A stretch of DNA of 64,000 nt from Taklimakanibacter sp049323275 (GCA_049323275.1 JBMOOM010000064.1:11849-75848); one strand, 5' to 3'. Shown: positions 17,053 to 25,502, counted from the first letter of the stretch. Notes: generated by a model from the letters alone, not told the origin. Translations and numbers: made by a program.

Positions 17053-17086
17053 TGACTAATTAGGTCGGATATTGCTAATCGTCAAG
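17053..17086. promoter_or_regulatory. Imperfect inverted repeat in the haem-gene divergent promoter
   Basis: TTGACTAATTAG at 17053-17064 is mirrored by CTAATCGTCAA at 17076-17086 inside the 290-bp space between hemP and the haem monooxygenase gene. The region is markedly richer in A and T than its surroundings. In rhizobia such promoters are controlled by iron regulators (Irr, RirA or Fur); which one would bind here cannot be read from this site. The rest of the space shows no open frame of note. Confidence 0.4.
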
Positions 17087-17278
17087 CATCATCTGGGGTT
17101 AGGCCTCAACTTCGCTATACCCGGATGCGCCAGCCCGCGAGCGAGCCCCTTTATCCCGGTAAGCCAGCCAGCCAGAGCAAATGACGGAACGGAACGAACG
17201 GATGGCAAATCCGCGCGCTCTGCTGTGCTTTTAGGGGTCCGCGATGGATGCGGGCCGCAGATCTGAGGGAAAATGCCT

Positions 17279-17623
17279 ATGACATTCATTGCCATGAACC
17301 GTTTCAAGGTGCCGAAGGACGCCGGCGCCGAATTCGAGCAAGTCTGGCTCAAGCGCGACAGCTATCTGAACGAGATGAAGGGTTTCGTCGAATTCCATCT
17401 GCTGCGCGGGCCGGAGCAGGAGGATCACATTCTCTATTCGTCGCACACCGTGTGGCGCAGCAAGGCCGACTTCGAGGCCTGGACGAATTCCGAAGGCTTC
17501 CGCAAGGCGCATGCCCGCGCCGGCGACAATTCCAGCAAGAAGCTGTTTCTCGGCCATCCGCAATTCGAAGGCTTCGAGGCGGTGCAGACGCTCTCCGCCA
17601 CGCCCACCGGAGCGGCGGCATGA
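17279..17623 (+). CDS. Antibiotic biosynthesis monooxygenase-fold protein, probable haem-degrading monooxygenase
   Basis: A protein of 114 residues with a single ABM ferredoxin-like domain: FIAMNRFKVPKDAGAEFEQV, then GFVEFHLLRG and YSSHTVWRSKADFEAWTNS with a following histidine in FRKAHA. These features match the IsdG/HmoA-like group that opens the haem ring to release iron. GAGGGA lies 8 nt before the ATG at 17279, better placed than the ATG at 17273. It overlaps the HutX-like gene, and both are divergent from hemP-hmuTUV, which supports a role in using imported haem. Confidence 0.78.
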   Translation: MTFIAMNRFKVPKDAGAEFEQVWLKRDSYLNEMKGFVEFHLLRGPEQEDHILYSSHTVWRSKADFEAWTNSEGFRKAHARAGDNSSKKLFLGHPQFEGFEAVQTLSATPTGAAA

Positions 17624-18126
17624 ATATCGCGGTGAAGCCGGCCTCGGTCGCCGAGGCCCTCAAGGCGAAACCCGACGGCGTGCTCGAGATGATCGCGGCG
17701 CAATGCGGCGTGCCGCTGCGCCGCGTCTTCGACGAATTGCCGCACGGCGCCGCTCTGCAGGTGGCGGGCGGCCGCTTCGCGGAAATCTGGCAGGAGCTCA
17801 CCACATGGGGTGACGTGCTTTTCATCGTGCACACCTCCGATATCGTGCTCGAATGCAAGGGCCTACTGCCGCCCGGCACAATTGCGCAAGGCTATTTCAA
17901 CATCCATGGCGACAGCCCGATCGGCGGCCATATCAAGGCCGACCGCTGCGCCGCGATCTACTTCATCGACCGGCTGTTCCACGGCCGGCGTTCCTGCTCG
18001 GTGCAGTTCATCAACGGCGACGGCGAGGCGATGTTCAAGGTCTTCGTCCGCCGCGACGAGAAGCGCGAGCTCATCGCCGACCAGCTGGCGCTGTTCGAGG
18101 CGCTCAGGGCGAAGGTGGTTGGGTAG
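17620..18126 (+). CDS. hutX: HutX/HuvX-family intracellular haem carrier
   Basis: A protein of 168 residues of the HutX/HuvX family, related to one half of the HmuS/ChuX fold. Recognisable parts are WQELTTWGDVLFIVHTSDIVLECKG split over 80-105, GYFNIHGDSPIGGHIKADRC and the RSCSVQFINGDGEAMFKVFV block that forms the haem-binding sheet. It takes haem inside the cell after import. Its start overlaps the stop of the preceding monooxygenase gene, so carrier and degrading enzyme are made together. Confidence 0.85.
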   Translation: MNIAVKPASVAEALKAKPDGVLEMIAAQCGVPLRRVFDELPHGAALQVAGGRFAEIWQELTTWGDVLFIVHTSDIVLECKGLLPPGTIAQGYFNIHGDSPIGGHIKADRCAAIYFIDRLFHGRRSCSVQFINGDGEAMFKVFVRRDEKRELIADQLALFEALRAKVVG

Positions 18127-18137
18127 GGCGAGCTGAT

Positions 18138-18164
18138 CCCCTCTCCCCCTGCGGGGGAGAGGGG
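18138..18164. terminator. Perfect GC hairpin after hutX (left half of a paired repeat)
   Basis: CCCCTCTCCCCC at 18138-18149 and its exact complement GGGGGAGAGGGG at 18153-18164 form a 12-bp stem with a 3-nt loop, 11 nt after the hutX stop. There is no T run, so any termination would be a side effect. It also forms the left half of the paired repeat that spans the assembly gap. Confidence 0.5.
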
Positions 18165-18187
18165 TAGGGTGAGGGGGAACCGGCAGG

Positions 18188-18197
18188 NNNNNNNNNN
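18188..18197. other. Assembly gap (10 N)
   Basis: Ten unresolved bases inside the loop of a palindromic repeat. The number is probably a placeholder and not a measured length. The adjacent 13-C run and the palindromes explain why the assembly broke here. Anything from a few bases to a larger insertion could be missing, and the join itself may be a scaffold link. Confidence 0.95.
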
Positions 18198-18433
18198 TTG
18201 CTGGATCTGGATGTTGGGCGGCAGCGCGCCGAACTGGGCGGCGCTGATGCGCTGGCGCGAAGCCCCGCCGCTGGCGCTGACGTCCGGGAGGCGTGGGCCG
18301 CCGGGCCCCCCCCCCCCCGGCAGGGAAGTTCTGGTGTGTCCATCAGAACAACGCCTGTCGGTTCCCCCTCACCCTCCCAACGCTGACGCGTTGGGCCCCT
18401 CCCTCTCCCCCGTTGGGGGCGAGGGTGTTGAGG

Positions 18434-19405
18434 CTAACCCACCTTTCCGCCGAGCTCGTCCTCGATATGGATGCGGATGATCTCGTCGAAGCTCGATTCC
18501 GCCTTGAAGCCCAGGGCGGCGGCGCGTTTGGTGTCGAAATCGCGCGGCCAGCCGGAGACGATCTTCATGATCACCGGATCGGGCTCGCGCCTGATGAGCT
18601 TGACCGCCTTCTCGCCGGCGACCCGGCGCAGCGCCTCGATCTGCTCGCCGACCGTCGCCGAAAGCCCCGGCATCGAGAGATTGCGCCGGGCGCCGAGCGG
18701 CTCCAGATCCATCGTCATCGCATGGCGCAAGAACGCGACCGCGGCGCGCGGACTCGCATGCCAGTGGCGCACATCCTCGGAAACCGGCAGGATCGCTTCC
18801 TGGCCCGCCAGCGGCTCGCGCAGGATATTCGAGAAAAATCCCGACGCCGCCTTGTTGGGCTTGCCCGGCCGGACACAGATGGTCGGCAGCCTGATTCCGA
18901 TACCATCGAAGAAGCCGCGCCTGGAATAGTCGGCGAGCAATAATTCGCCGATCGCCTTCTGGGTGCCGTAGGAGGTGAGCGGCGTGGTGAAATACTCATC
19001 GCCGATCTTGTCGGGAAAGGGCGCGCCGAAAACGGCGATCGAGGAGGTGAAGACGAGCCGCGGCTTGTAGGGCGACTTCATCCCTTCCTGGCGGATCGCC
19101 TCGTAGAGCGCCCGGGTCGCGTCGAGATTGATGCGGTAGCCGCGGTCGAAATCGGCCTCCGCCTCGCCCGAGACGATTGCCGCGAGATGCACGATGACAT
19201 CCGGCCTGCCGGCGACGATCTTCTGGGCGACGCCGGCTTCCGCGAGATCGGCGGCCTCGGTCGTCACCTTGCCCTTGAAGCCCTTGGGCGCTTCCGGCGC
19301 CACGACATCGACCAGGGTCAGCCGGTCGGCAGAGCCTTCCGCCACGAGTTTATTGGTGAGCTTGCGGCCGACCATGCCGGCGGCCCCGATGATGAGAATA
19401 TGCAT
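18434..19405 (-). CDS. denD: D-erythronate dehydrogenase-like NAD-dependent epimerase/dehydratase
   Basis: An extended SDR of 323 residues. The NAD-binding GAAGMVG is at residues 7-13, and the active site is TSYGTQK near 144-150. The pattern HILIIGAAGMVGRKL, VVHLAAIVSGEAEADFD-like and IRLPTICVRPGKPNKAASGF is that of DenD, which oxidises D-erythronate to 2-oxo-tetronate. It is the last gene of a minus-strand sugar operon with two classical SDRs and an ABC importer. The companion kinase and isomerase of tetronate breakdown (OtnK, OtnI) are not in the window, so the true substrate could be another sugar acid. Confidence 0.78.
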   Translation of the reverse strand: MHILIIGAAGMVGRKLTNKLVAEGSADRLTLVDVVAPEAPKGFKGKVTTEAADLAEAGVAQKIVAGRPDVIVHLAAIVSGEAEADFDRGYRINLDATRALYEAIRQEGMKSPYKPRLVFTSSIAVFGAPFPDKIGDEYFTTPLTSYGTQKAIGELLLADYSRRGFFDGIGIRLPTICVRPGKPNKAASGFFSNILREPLAGQEAILPVSEDVRHWHASPRAAVAFLRHAMTMDLEPLGARRNLSMPGLSATVGEQIEALRRVAGEKAVKLIRREPDPVIMKIVSGWPRDFDTKRAAALGFKAESSFDEIIRIHIEDELGGKVG

Positions 19406-19441
19406 GTTCCTATAGGGCCACAGTCCGCGGTTCCGCTCAAG

Positions 19442-20224
19442 TCAATAAGTGGCGGTGAAGCCGCCGTCGACGACCAGCACCGTGCCGGTCACATAGAGGC
19501 TGTCGTCGCTGGCGAGGAAGAGGATCGGTCCCGCGACATCGTCCACCTTGCCGGCCCGCCTCAATGGCATGCGGCCATATTTGAAGTAGATGTCCTGGAA
19601 CCAGTCGGTCTTGTGCTCATGCGGCGTGTCGAGCTTCTGTTCGGCCATGCGCGTGTCGATATAGCCGGGCGCCACCGCATTGGCGCGGATGCCGAAGGGT
19701 CCGAAATCCACCGCCATGCAGCGGGTGAGATTGACGAGGCCGCCTTTCGCCGTCGCATAGGCCATGGCATGCGGCTGGCCGCGTATGCCTTGCACCGAGG
19801 CGATATTGACGATGCTGCCCGACGGGCTCTGCTTCAGATAGGGCAGGGCGGCGCGCGTCACATGCAGCGCCGAATCGAGATTGATGGCGAGCACGTGGCG
19901 CCAATGTTCATCGCTCAACTCCTCTATCGGTGTGTCGTCGGAGATGGCGGCGTTGTTGACCACGATGTCGATGCGGCCCCAATTGGCGGCCGCCTGGGCG
20001 ACCATGCGCCCGACATCCTGCGTGTTCGCGACATCGCAGGCGACGGCACCGACGCTGAGCCCCTGCTTGCTGAGATCCGCTGTCGCTTCCGCCAGCACAT
20101 CGGCATCGACGTCGGAGAGAAGCACATGCGCTTCTTCCGCCGCGAGCCGCGCCGCCGCCGCGAGGCCGATGCCGCGCGCCGCGCCGGTCACCAGGGCGAC
20201 GCGTCCGGACAGGCGTTTGGTCAT
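19442..20224 (-). CDS. SDR-family oxidoreductase (sugar dehydrogenase type)
   Basis: A classical SDR of 260 residues: cofactor motif TGAARGIG at residues 14-21, NNAA at 89-92, catalytic YATAK near 156-160, and the typical closing GTVLVVDGGFTATY. DVD after the second beta strand points to NAD. It is close to L-fucose, L-rhamnose and galactose dehydrogenase-like SDRs of sugar operons, but the substrate is unassigned. It lies 36 nt upstream of denD on the same strand and is separated from the next SDR by a palindromic repeat of about 170 bp. Confidence 0.82.
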   Translation of the reverse strand: MTKRLSGRVALVTGAARGIGLAAAARLAAEEAHVLLSDVDADVLAEATADLSKQGLSVGAVACDVANTQDVGRMVAQAAANWGRIDIVVNNAAISDDTPIEELSDEHWRHVLAINLDSALHVTRAALPYLKQSPSGSIVNIASVQGIRGQPHAMAYATAKGGLVNLTRCMAVDFGPFGIRANAVAPGYIDTRMAEQKLDTPHEHKTDWFQDIYFKYGRMPLRRAGKVDDVAGPILFLASDDSLYVTGTVLVVDGGFTATY

Positions 20225-20248
20225 GGGATACTCCTCGCTGGTTGGCTT

Positions 20249-20420
20249 CCCCTTCTCCCGCTTGCGGGAGAAGGTGGCCGAAGGCCGGATGAGGGGGTTC
20301 TCTCAGCTTCTATACAGTGCATGGCTTGGGAGGTGTTGAAGCTTCCTGAAGAGCTGTCGCGAGCTGAACCAACACCCTCATCCGCCCTGTCGGGCACCTT
20401 CTCCCGCAAGCGGGAGAAGG
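20249..20420. repeat. Composite palindromic element, copy 1
   Basis: Two inverted arms of about 48 bp enclose a core of about 75 bp. The left arm (20249-20297) starts CCCCTTCTCCCGCTTGCGGG and the right arm (20373-20420) is its near-complement, ending in CGCAAGCGGGAGAAGG. The core holds TCTCAGCTTC, GAAGCTTC and GAGCTGAACCAA. The same arms and core recur at 22253-22440 and at the window end from 63863; the arms alone enclose the DUF559 gene at 32711-33210. It sits between two SDR genes of one operon. Confidence 0.85.
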
Positions 20421-20450
20421 AGGAATGGTGGCGAGGGCGAGAGCAACACC

Positions 20451-21221
20451 TCATTCCGGCTTCAGCCGGAAATCCTTGCCTTCCGGCAAGGTCTGGCCGC
20501 CATCGACGATGATCGTCGTGCCGGTGATGTAGGACGCCTCGTCGGAGGCGAGGAACAAAGCCGCATGGGCGATGTCGCGGGGACTGCCGAGCCGGCCGAG
20601 CGGGATCGCGTCTTCCATGGTCTTGATGAAGGCCGGCGAGCGGTGCTCGACGATCGCCTCGGTCAGGATATTGCCGGGCTCGATGCCGTTGACGGTGATG
20701 CCATAGCCTGAGAATTCCAGCGCCGCGGCCTTGATGAAGCCGTTGATGCCGGCCTTGCTCGCCGAATAATGGCCATGGCCGGGGCTCGTCACGCGCGGGC
20801 CGGTGATCGAGGAGGTGAACACCATGCGCCCGTAGCCTTTCGGCTTCATGACGGCGAGCGCGGCGCGCGCCGCCAGGAACGTGCCCTTGAGATTGACCGC
20901 CAGCACATTGTCCCATTCATCGGGCGTGATGTTCTCGATCAGCGTCCACGGATAGATGCCGGCATTCTGCACCAGTATGTCGAGCCCGCCGAAAAAATCG
21001 ACCGTGTCGGCGACGGCGCGCTCGACATCTTCGGGCCTCGCGATATTGACGGCGATGAAACGGGCGCCGAGGCGTTTCGCCGTCGCATGTCCGGCTTCCG
21101 CGTCATGGTCGGCGAGCACGACATGGGCGCCTTCCTCGATGAAACGTTCGACGATGGCCGCGCCGATGCCGCGCGCCGCGCCGATCACCAGCGCGGTGCG
21201 ATCTTTAAGTCTTCTGGTCAT
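20451..21221 (-). CDS. SDR-family oxidoreductase
   Basis: A classical SDR of 256 residues: GAARGIG at residues 14-20, QNAG in place of NNAG near 86, catalytic YSASK near 152, and a GTTIIVDGGQTLPEG end followed by a ten-residue tail. Its ATG overlaps the stop of the ABC permease gene, so transport and oxidation are coupled. Together with the SDR at 19442 it likely performs two successive oxidations, or oxidises two related sugars, brought in by the neighbouring importer. Confidence 0.82.
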   Translation of the reverse strand: MTRRLKDRTALVIGAARGIGAAIVERFIEEGAHVVLADHDAEAGHATAKRLGARFIAVNIARPEDVERAVADTVDFFGGLDILVQNAGIYPWTLIENITPDEWDNVLAVNLKGTFLAARAALAVMKPKGYGRMVFTSSITGPRVTSPGHGHYSASKAGINGFIKAAALEFSGYGITVNGIEPGNILTEAIVEHRSPAFIKTMEDAIPLGRLGSPRDIAHAALFLASDEASYITGTTIIVDGGQTLPEGKDFRLKPE

Positions 21222-22216
21222 GCGAGCTTCTGCCTGATCTGGAGCTTGAGCGTGTCGAGCAGCACCGCGGCGAGCACCATTCCCCCTAAGATCATCTGGG
21301 TGTAATGCGCCGGCAGGCCCATGAGGTTGATGGCGGTGTGGATGGAATAGATGAGCAGCACGCCGGCATAGACGCCGGGCAACTGGCCGATGCCGCCCTT
21401 GAGGCTGACGCCGCCGATGACGACCGCGGCGAAGGCGTTGAACAGCATGCCGACGCCGAGATTGGCGGTGGCGCCCGAGGTGCGGATGGCGAGCAGCCAG
21501 CCGGCGAGGCCGGAAATGGCGCCCGCCAGCACGAAGCTGATCGCCACCAGCCGGTCGACCCGGATGCCGGCGCGGAACGTCGCCACCGCATTGCCGCCGA
21601 TCATGGTGATATGGCGCCCGAACGGCGTCTTGCGCATGATGAAGGTGAAGACGGCGAAGCAGATGATGGCGATCCAGGCGATATAGGGGATGTAGAGGAA
21701 GGTCTGGATGCCGATGAAGCGGATTTCGGGCGCCAGGTCCTGGGCCGAGCGGCCGCCGGAGATCGCCACCACGAGGCCGCGCACCCAGATATAGGCGGCG
21801 AGCGTCACGATGAAGGCGTTCATCTTGAGCTTGACGACGAGAAAGCCGTTGAGCGCGCCGATGATGGCGCCGACGAGAAGCGCGATGCCGAGCGACAGAG
21901 GCAGCACCAGCCAGGCGGGCGCGGTGGTGAAGCCGATGCCGATGCCATGCGAGGCGAACAGGATGCCGGTGATCATGGCCGAGAGCGCGGCCGTCGATTC
22001 GATCGACAGATCCATATTGCCGGCGATGACGACGATGGCGAGGCCGATGGCCATGACGCCGACAAAGGTCGACTGCTCGATGATATTGGCGAAGATGCCG
22101 ATCTGGAAATAGTTCGGGATGGTCAGCGAGAACACCGCCAGCACCACGACGAGCATGAGCCAGACCAGATTGTCGAGCAGGAATTCGATAAGCGCCCTTT
22201 GCCGGGAACTGATCAT
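21218..22216 (-). CDS. Sugar ABC transporter permease (RbsC/FrcC type)
   Basis: A CUT2-family permease of 332 residues, mostly hydrophobic, with about nine or ten membrane segments. Family landmarks are GLAIVVIAGNMDLSIESTAA early, GALNGFLVVKLKMNAFIVTL in the middle, and the coupling loop KTPFGRHITMIGGNAVATFRAGI. It works with the binding protein at 22477 and the ATPase at 23545. A palindromic element separates it from the binding-protein gene upstream, while its stop overlaps the next SDR. Confidence 0.88.
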   Translation of the reverse strand: MISSRQRALIEFLLDNLVWLMLVVVLAVFSLTIPNYFQIGIFANIIEQSTFVGVMAIGLAIVVIAGNMDLSIESTAALSAMITGILFASHGIGIGFTTAPAWLVLPLSLGIALLVGAIIGALNGFLVVKLKMNAFIVTLAAYIWVRGLVVAISGGRSAQDLAPEIRFIGIQTFLYIPYIAWIAIICFAVFTFIMRKTPFGRHITMIGGNAVATFRAGIRVDRLVAISFVLAGAISGLAGWLLAIRTSGATANLGVGMLFNAFAAVVIGGVSLKGGIGQLPGVYAGVLLIYSIHTAINLMGLPAHYTQMILGGMVLAAVLLDTLKLQIRQKLA

Positions 22217-22252
22217 GAGAGGGACTCCGTAAGACAGATTCCTTCAGCTGTT

Positions 22253-22440
22253 CCCCTTCTCCCGCTTGCGGGAGAAGGTGGCCGAAGGCCGGATGAGGGT
22301 GTTCGCTCAGCTTCCCTGGAGCCACAAGGAGACGAAAGTGCCGAAGCTTCGTCTTCTTGATTCTCTTGAAGGCCTTTCGTGAGCTGAACCACCACCCTCA
22401 TCCGCCCTGCCGGGCACCTTCTCCCGCAAGCGGGAGAAGG
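22253..22440. repeat. Composite palindromic element, copy 2
   Basis: Same design as the copy at 20249: left arm from 22253 (CCCCTTCTCCCGCTTGCGGG), right arm ending at 22440, and a core of about 90 bp with GAAGCTTC, TTGAAGG and GAGCTGAACCA. It lies within an operon, between the binding-protein and permease genes, and could form a long hairpin in mRNA that affects the relative amounts of the two proteins. Confidence 0.85.
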
Positions 22441-22476
22441 GAAAATGAGGGTGAGGGTTCGTGGTGTATCGTCCTC

Positions 22477-23520
22477 TTACTCGACCGGCTTGATCGGATC
22501 CGTCGGGGCCTTCATGTTGCCCCAGAACTGCGGCTGGTCGACATTGTCCTTGGTGATCGCGGCGCCCGGGATCTTCAGGTTCGGACCCCAGCTTTCGATC
22601 GACAGCGTCGAATCGAGGCCGAGAACCTTGTAGGTGCCGGCCTTGATCTCCTGCTTGTTCACCACCTTGTCGGCGAACATGGCGATCGCGGCGGCCTGGG
22701 CGTAGAGCGGCTGCTCCACTTCGACATTCTCCCAGCCCTTGCGGATGAGATCGAGGCCGACCGGCGCGCCGTTCGACGAGACGAGCATGATATCGCCCGG
22801 CTTCTTGCCCTTGGCTTCGAGCGAGGCGACGGCGGCGACCGCCAGATGCGCGGCATGCACGAAGATCAGGTCGATGTCGGGATTGGCGACCAGCTGATCG
22901 GCGACGATCGAGCCGGCATTGGAGGCTTCCCACTGCATGGCGGGCAGCGAGATGATCTGCACGCCGGAGAACTCCTTCATCTTCTCCTCGAAGCCCTTCT
23001 GGATGTCGAGCGTGTAGGGGTCGGCCGGATCGCCCAGCACCTGAAGGATCTTGCCCTTCACGTCGCCCTTCTTCTCCTTCAGCAGGCGCTGGATCTCGCC
23101 CGCCGCGACATGGCCGATCTCGACCGTGCCGGCGACCGAGGTGAAGTCGGACGGCGTCGAGGTGATCTGGCGGTCGAAGATCATCACCGGGATGCCTTCG
23201 GCGCGCGCCTTCTCGATCGAGGGTTTCAGCGCGTTGAAGTCGACGGCGGCGAGCACGATGGCCGCCGGCTTGAGGGCGATGACGTCGTTCATCTGGCTCT
23301 GCTGCAGATCGGTCTTGTTGTCGGCATTGAGCGTCACCGGCTCATAGCCCACCTGCTTCAGGAAGCTCTCGATCGCCTTGACCGATTCGGTCTGGAACTC
23401 GTCGAGCAATGTCGGGACCATGTAATAGATCTTGCCCTTCGACTGCGCGAAGGCCGGCGTCGAAAGCGCGATGGCCGCGATGGCCAGGGCGCCCAAAAGG
23501 GTACTCAACAGGCGTTTCAT
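22477..23520 (-). CDS. Sugar ABC transporter periplasmic binding protein
   Basis: A protein of 347 residues with a Sec signal peptide (MKRLLSTLLGALAIAAIALS, cut near AFA) and a type I periplasmic binding fold: IYYMVPTLLDEFQTESVKAI, then DRQITSTPSDFTSVAGT and KILQVLGDPADPYTLDIQKG. It belongs to the RbsB-like cluster that binds pyranose or furanose sugars and polyols. It is the most 5' solute-contacting gene after the ATPase. The ligand cannot be derived by eye. Confidence 0.87.
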   Translation of the reverse strand: MKRLLSTLLGALAIAAIALSTPAFAQSKGKIYYMVPTLLDEFQTESVKAIESFLKQVGYEPVTLNADNKTDLQQSQMNDVIALKPAAIVLAAVDFNALKPSIEKARAEGIPVMIFDRQITSTPSDFTSVAGTVEIGHVAAGEIQRLLKEKKGDVKGKILQVLGDPADPYTLDIQKGFEEKMKEFSGVQIISLPAMQWEASNAGSIVADQLVANPDIDLIFVHAAHLAVAAVASLEAKGKKPGDIMLVSSNGAPVGLDLIRKGWENVEVEQPLYAQAAAIAMFADKVVNKQEIKAGTYKVLGLDSTLSIESWGPNLKIPGAAITKDNVDQPQFWGNMKAPTDPIKPVE

Positions 23521-23544
23521 AGAGGTCTCCTCCTTGGTTCTACT

Positions 23545-24333
23545 TCAAGCGTTCAACTGTGGTTTCTTTTCTTGGGCGCGGCCGATCGTGGCCTCGCCGG
23601 TGATCATGCGGATGACTTCGTCGGGGCTCGTATCGTCGCGCTTCACATCGCCCGCCACCTTGCCCTGGCGGATGACGACCATGCGGTCGGCGACCTGGAA
23701 AGCCTGCGCCATGATATGGGTGATGATGACGACGCCGATGCCTTGCGCCGCGACCCGCTTGATCATTTCGAGGCCGCGCCGCGTCTGCTCGACGCCGAGC
23801 GCCGCGAAGGGCTCGTCGAGCAGCACCAGCTTGCCGCCCCAGTGGACGAAGCGGTTGAGCTCGATCGCCTGGCGCTGGCCGCCGGAGAGATGCTCGACAT
23901 TGGTCCTGAGCGAGGGGATGCGCGTGCCGGCATTGGCGATCGCCTTCTCGACCGCGTCATACATCGCCTTTTCCTGCAGCACCGGAATGCCGAAATAGCG
24001 CTTCACGATCTCGCGGCCCATGAAGAAATTGGCGACGACATCGACATTGGTGCACAGCGACAGGTCCTGATAGACGGTCTCGATGCCGGCCGCCTTGGCT
24101 TCCGCCGGCGAATTGAACTTGCGCTCCTCGCCGTCGAACAGCACGCGGCCCGACGTCGCCTCGAGGCCGCCCGAGATGATCTTGACCAGCGTCGACTTGC
24201 CGGCGCCGTTGTCGCCGAGCAGCGCCACCACCTCGCCGCGCGAGATGTCGAAGCTCACCCCGCGCAGGGCTTCGATGGCGCCGAAATTGCGCGTGATGTT
24301 GTCGAGCCGGAGAAGGGGCAACTGGTCGCTCAT
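23545..24333 (-). CDS. Sugar ABC transporter ATP-binding protein, single-domain (FrcA type)
   Basis: A protein of 262 residues with one ABC domain: Walker A GDNGAGKST near 39-47, signature LSGGQRQAIELNRF near 147, Walker B KLVLLDEP. Most CUT2 importers use a fused double ATPase of about 500 residues; a single-domain version is known from the fructose importer FrcBCA of Sinorhizobium, which this resembles. It must therefore act as a homodimer. Its ATG overlaps the stop of the ROK regulator upstream, and the binding-protein gene follows 24 nt downstream. Confidence 0.87.
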   Translation of the reverse strand: MSDQLPLLRLDNITRNFGAIEALRGVSFDISRGEVVALLGDNGAGKSTLVKIISGGLEATSGRVLFDGEERKFNSPAEAKAAGIETVYQDLSLCTNVDVVANFFMGREIVKRYFGIPVLQEKAMYDAVEKAIANAGTRIPSLRTNVEHLSGGQRQAIELNRFVHWGGKLVLLDEPFAALGVEQTRRGLEMIKRVAAQGIGVVIITHIMAQAFQVADRMVVIRQGKVAGDVKRDDTSPDEVIRMITGEATIGRAQEKKPQLNA

Positions 24334-25502
24334 GCGGCTTTCTCGCGATTGGGTTTCTGCATCAGGGGATCGGGATCGTCGTCGCCGGCGCCGCCGATGC
24401 GCGGCGCCATGATGCTGGAGAAGGCGAGCGCCGCCGCCCCCCGCAGCAGCGCCGCCTTGCCGGTCATCGACAGAATGAGGCGCGGCACCTGGCGGTCGCG
24501 GCGCGCCGAGACCGACGGCAGCAAGGGCTCGGCGGCGCGCACCAGCTTCTTCATGACGCCTTCGGGGGCGAGGCCGCCGAAGATGATCGTCTCGGGGTCG
24601 AAGAGATTTTCGATTGTCGTGATCGCGGTACGCAGCAGAGGGGCGGCCTCGGCGATCCAGCCGTCCTCGCCGACGATCTTCGAGCGCCGGTCGAAGGCCT
24701 CGACCGAGAGATAGCGCTCGAGGCAGCCGCGATTGCCGCAGGAGGGGCAATATTCGCCATCGGGGATGAAGGGCACATGGCCGATCTCGCCGGCATTGCC
24801 GCGGGCTCCGCGCAGCACCTGGCCGCCATGGACGAGGCGGCCGCCGGTGCCGACGCCGAGATAGAGATAGTAGAATTCGTGAAGGTTGCGGCCGGCGCCA
24901 TAGAGGCGTTCGCTGAGCGCCGCCGAGGCGACGTCGCCGCCGACAAAGGCCGGCAGGCCGGTCGCGGCATGCAGCCGCTCGGCGATCGGCACGTCCTTCC
25001 AGCCCTGGAGCGTCGTCGGCCCGACGAAGCTCATCGCTTCGACATCGAAGGGGCCGGGCATCGCCATGCCGAGGCCCAGCATGCGGCCCTTGGGACGCAG
25101 CGCGCGCAGCGCCGCGGCGATGCGGGCGATCTCGGTGAAGGTGAGCTCGGGATCGGGATTGACGATCTCGCGGCCCTCGAGGCCGATGATGTCGCCGGCG
25201 AGATTGACCAGCGCCACGTCGAAGCCGATGGGCGACACATTGGCGCCGATGGCGAAGCCGCCTTCCGGATTGAGGGTGAGCGCGGTGGCGGGGTAGCCGC
25301 GGCCTTTCGGCTCCTCGCGGGCGCCGATGATGAAGTCCTGCTCTTCGAGCTCGCGGATGATGGTCGACACGGTCTGCACCGTGAGGCCGACGCGCCGGGC
25401 GATCTCGCCGCGCGCGATGGGGCCATGCAGCCGGATCGCTTCCAGCACGATCCTGCGGTTATACGGCCGTCCCGATTCCTGGTTGGTCCCTCTGAGCACC
25501 AT
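24330..25502 (-). CDS. ROK-family transcriptional repressor
   Basis: A protein of 390 residues with an N-terminal winged helix-turn-helix (about 17-65: GPIARGEIARRVGLTVQTVS) joined to a ROK domain. The zinc site is complete (CPSCGNRGCLE), preceded by GNAGEIGH. Such proteins (NagC/XylR type) sense a free or phosphorylated sugar. It heads the operon ROK-ATPase-binding protein-permease-SDR-SDR-DenD and probably represses it. The C-terminal tail after the ROK fold is long and basic (KPNREKAA). Confidence 0.87.
   Translation of the reverse strand: MVLRGTNQESGRPYNRRIVLEAIRLHGPIARGEIARRVGLTVQTVSTIIRELEEQDFIIGAREEPKGRGYPATALTLNPEGGFAIGANVSPIGFDVALVNLAGDIIGLEGREIVNPDPELTFTEIARIAAALRALRPKGRMLGLGMAMPGPFDVEAMSFVGPTTLQGWKDVPIAERLHAATGLPAFVGGDVASAALSERLYGAGRNLHEFYYLYLGVGTGGRLVHGGQVLRGARGNAGEIGHVPFIPDGEYCPSCGNRGCLERYLSVEAFDRRSKIVGEDGWIAEAAPLLRTAITTIENLFDPETIIFGGLAPEGVMKKLVRAAEPLLPSVSARRDRQVPRLILSMTGKAALLRGAAALAFSSIMAPRIGGAGDDDPDPLMQKPNREKAA

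Larger units (their letters stand above)
18127..18433. repeat. Paired palindromic repeat interrupted by an assembly gap
   Basis: This 307-bp space has no gene. A left palindromic block at 18138-18180 (ending GGGTGAGGGGGAACCG) is mirrored by a right block at 18358-18425 (GGTTCCCCCTCACCC, then a GCGTTGGGC hairpin and CCCTCTCCCCC). The same type is seen at 37937-38088. Between the arms lie 10 N and a run of 13 C at 18306-18318, so the true content and length of the middle are unknown. Confidence 0.75.

Noticed and set aside
20249..20420. Possible CRISPR array from repeated palindromes
   Set aside because: Units are inverted pairs at scattered intergenic places, not direct repeats with regular spacers, and no cas genes are present.
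22357..24714. A 785-codon open frame antisense to the sugar importer genes
   Set aside because: It overlaps three well-supported genes on the other strand, its product is rich in Arg, Asp and His without any domain, and such long antisense frames are expected in GC-rich codon-biased DNA.
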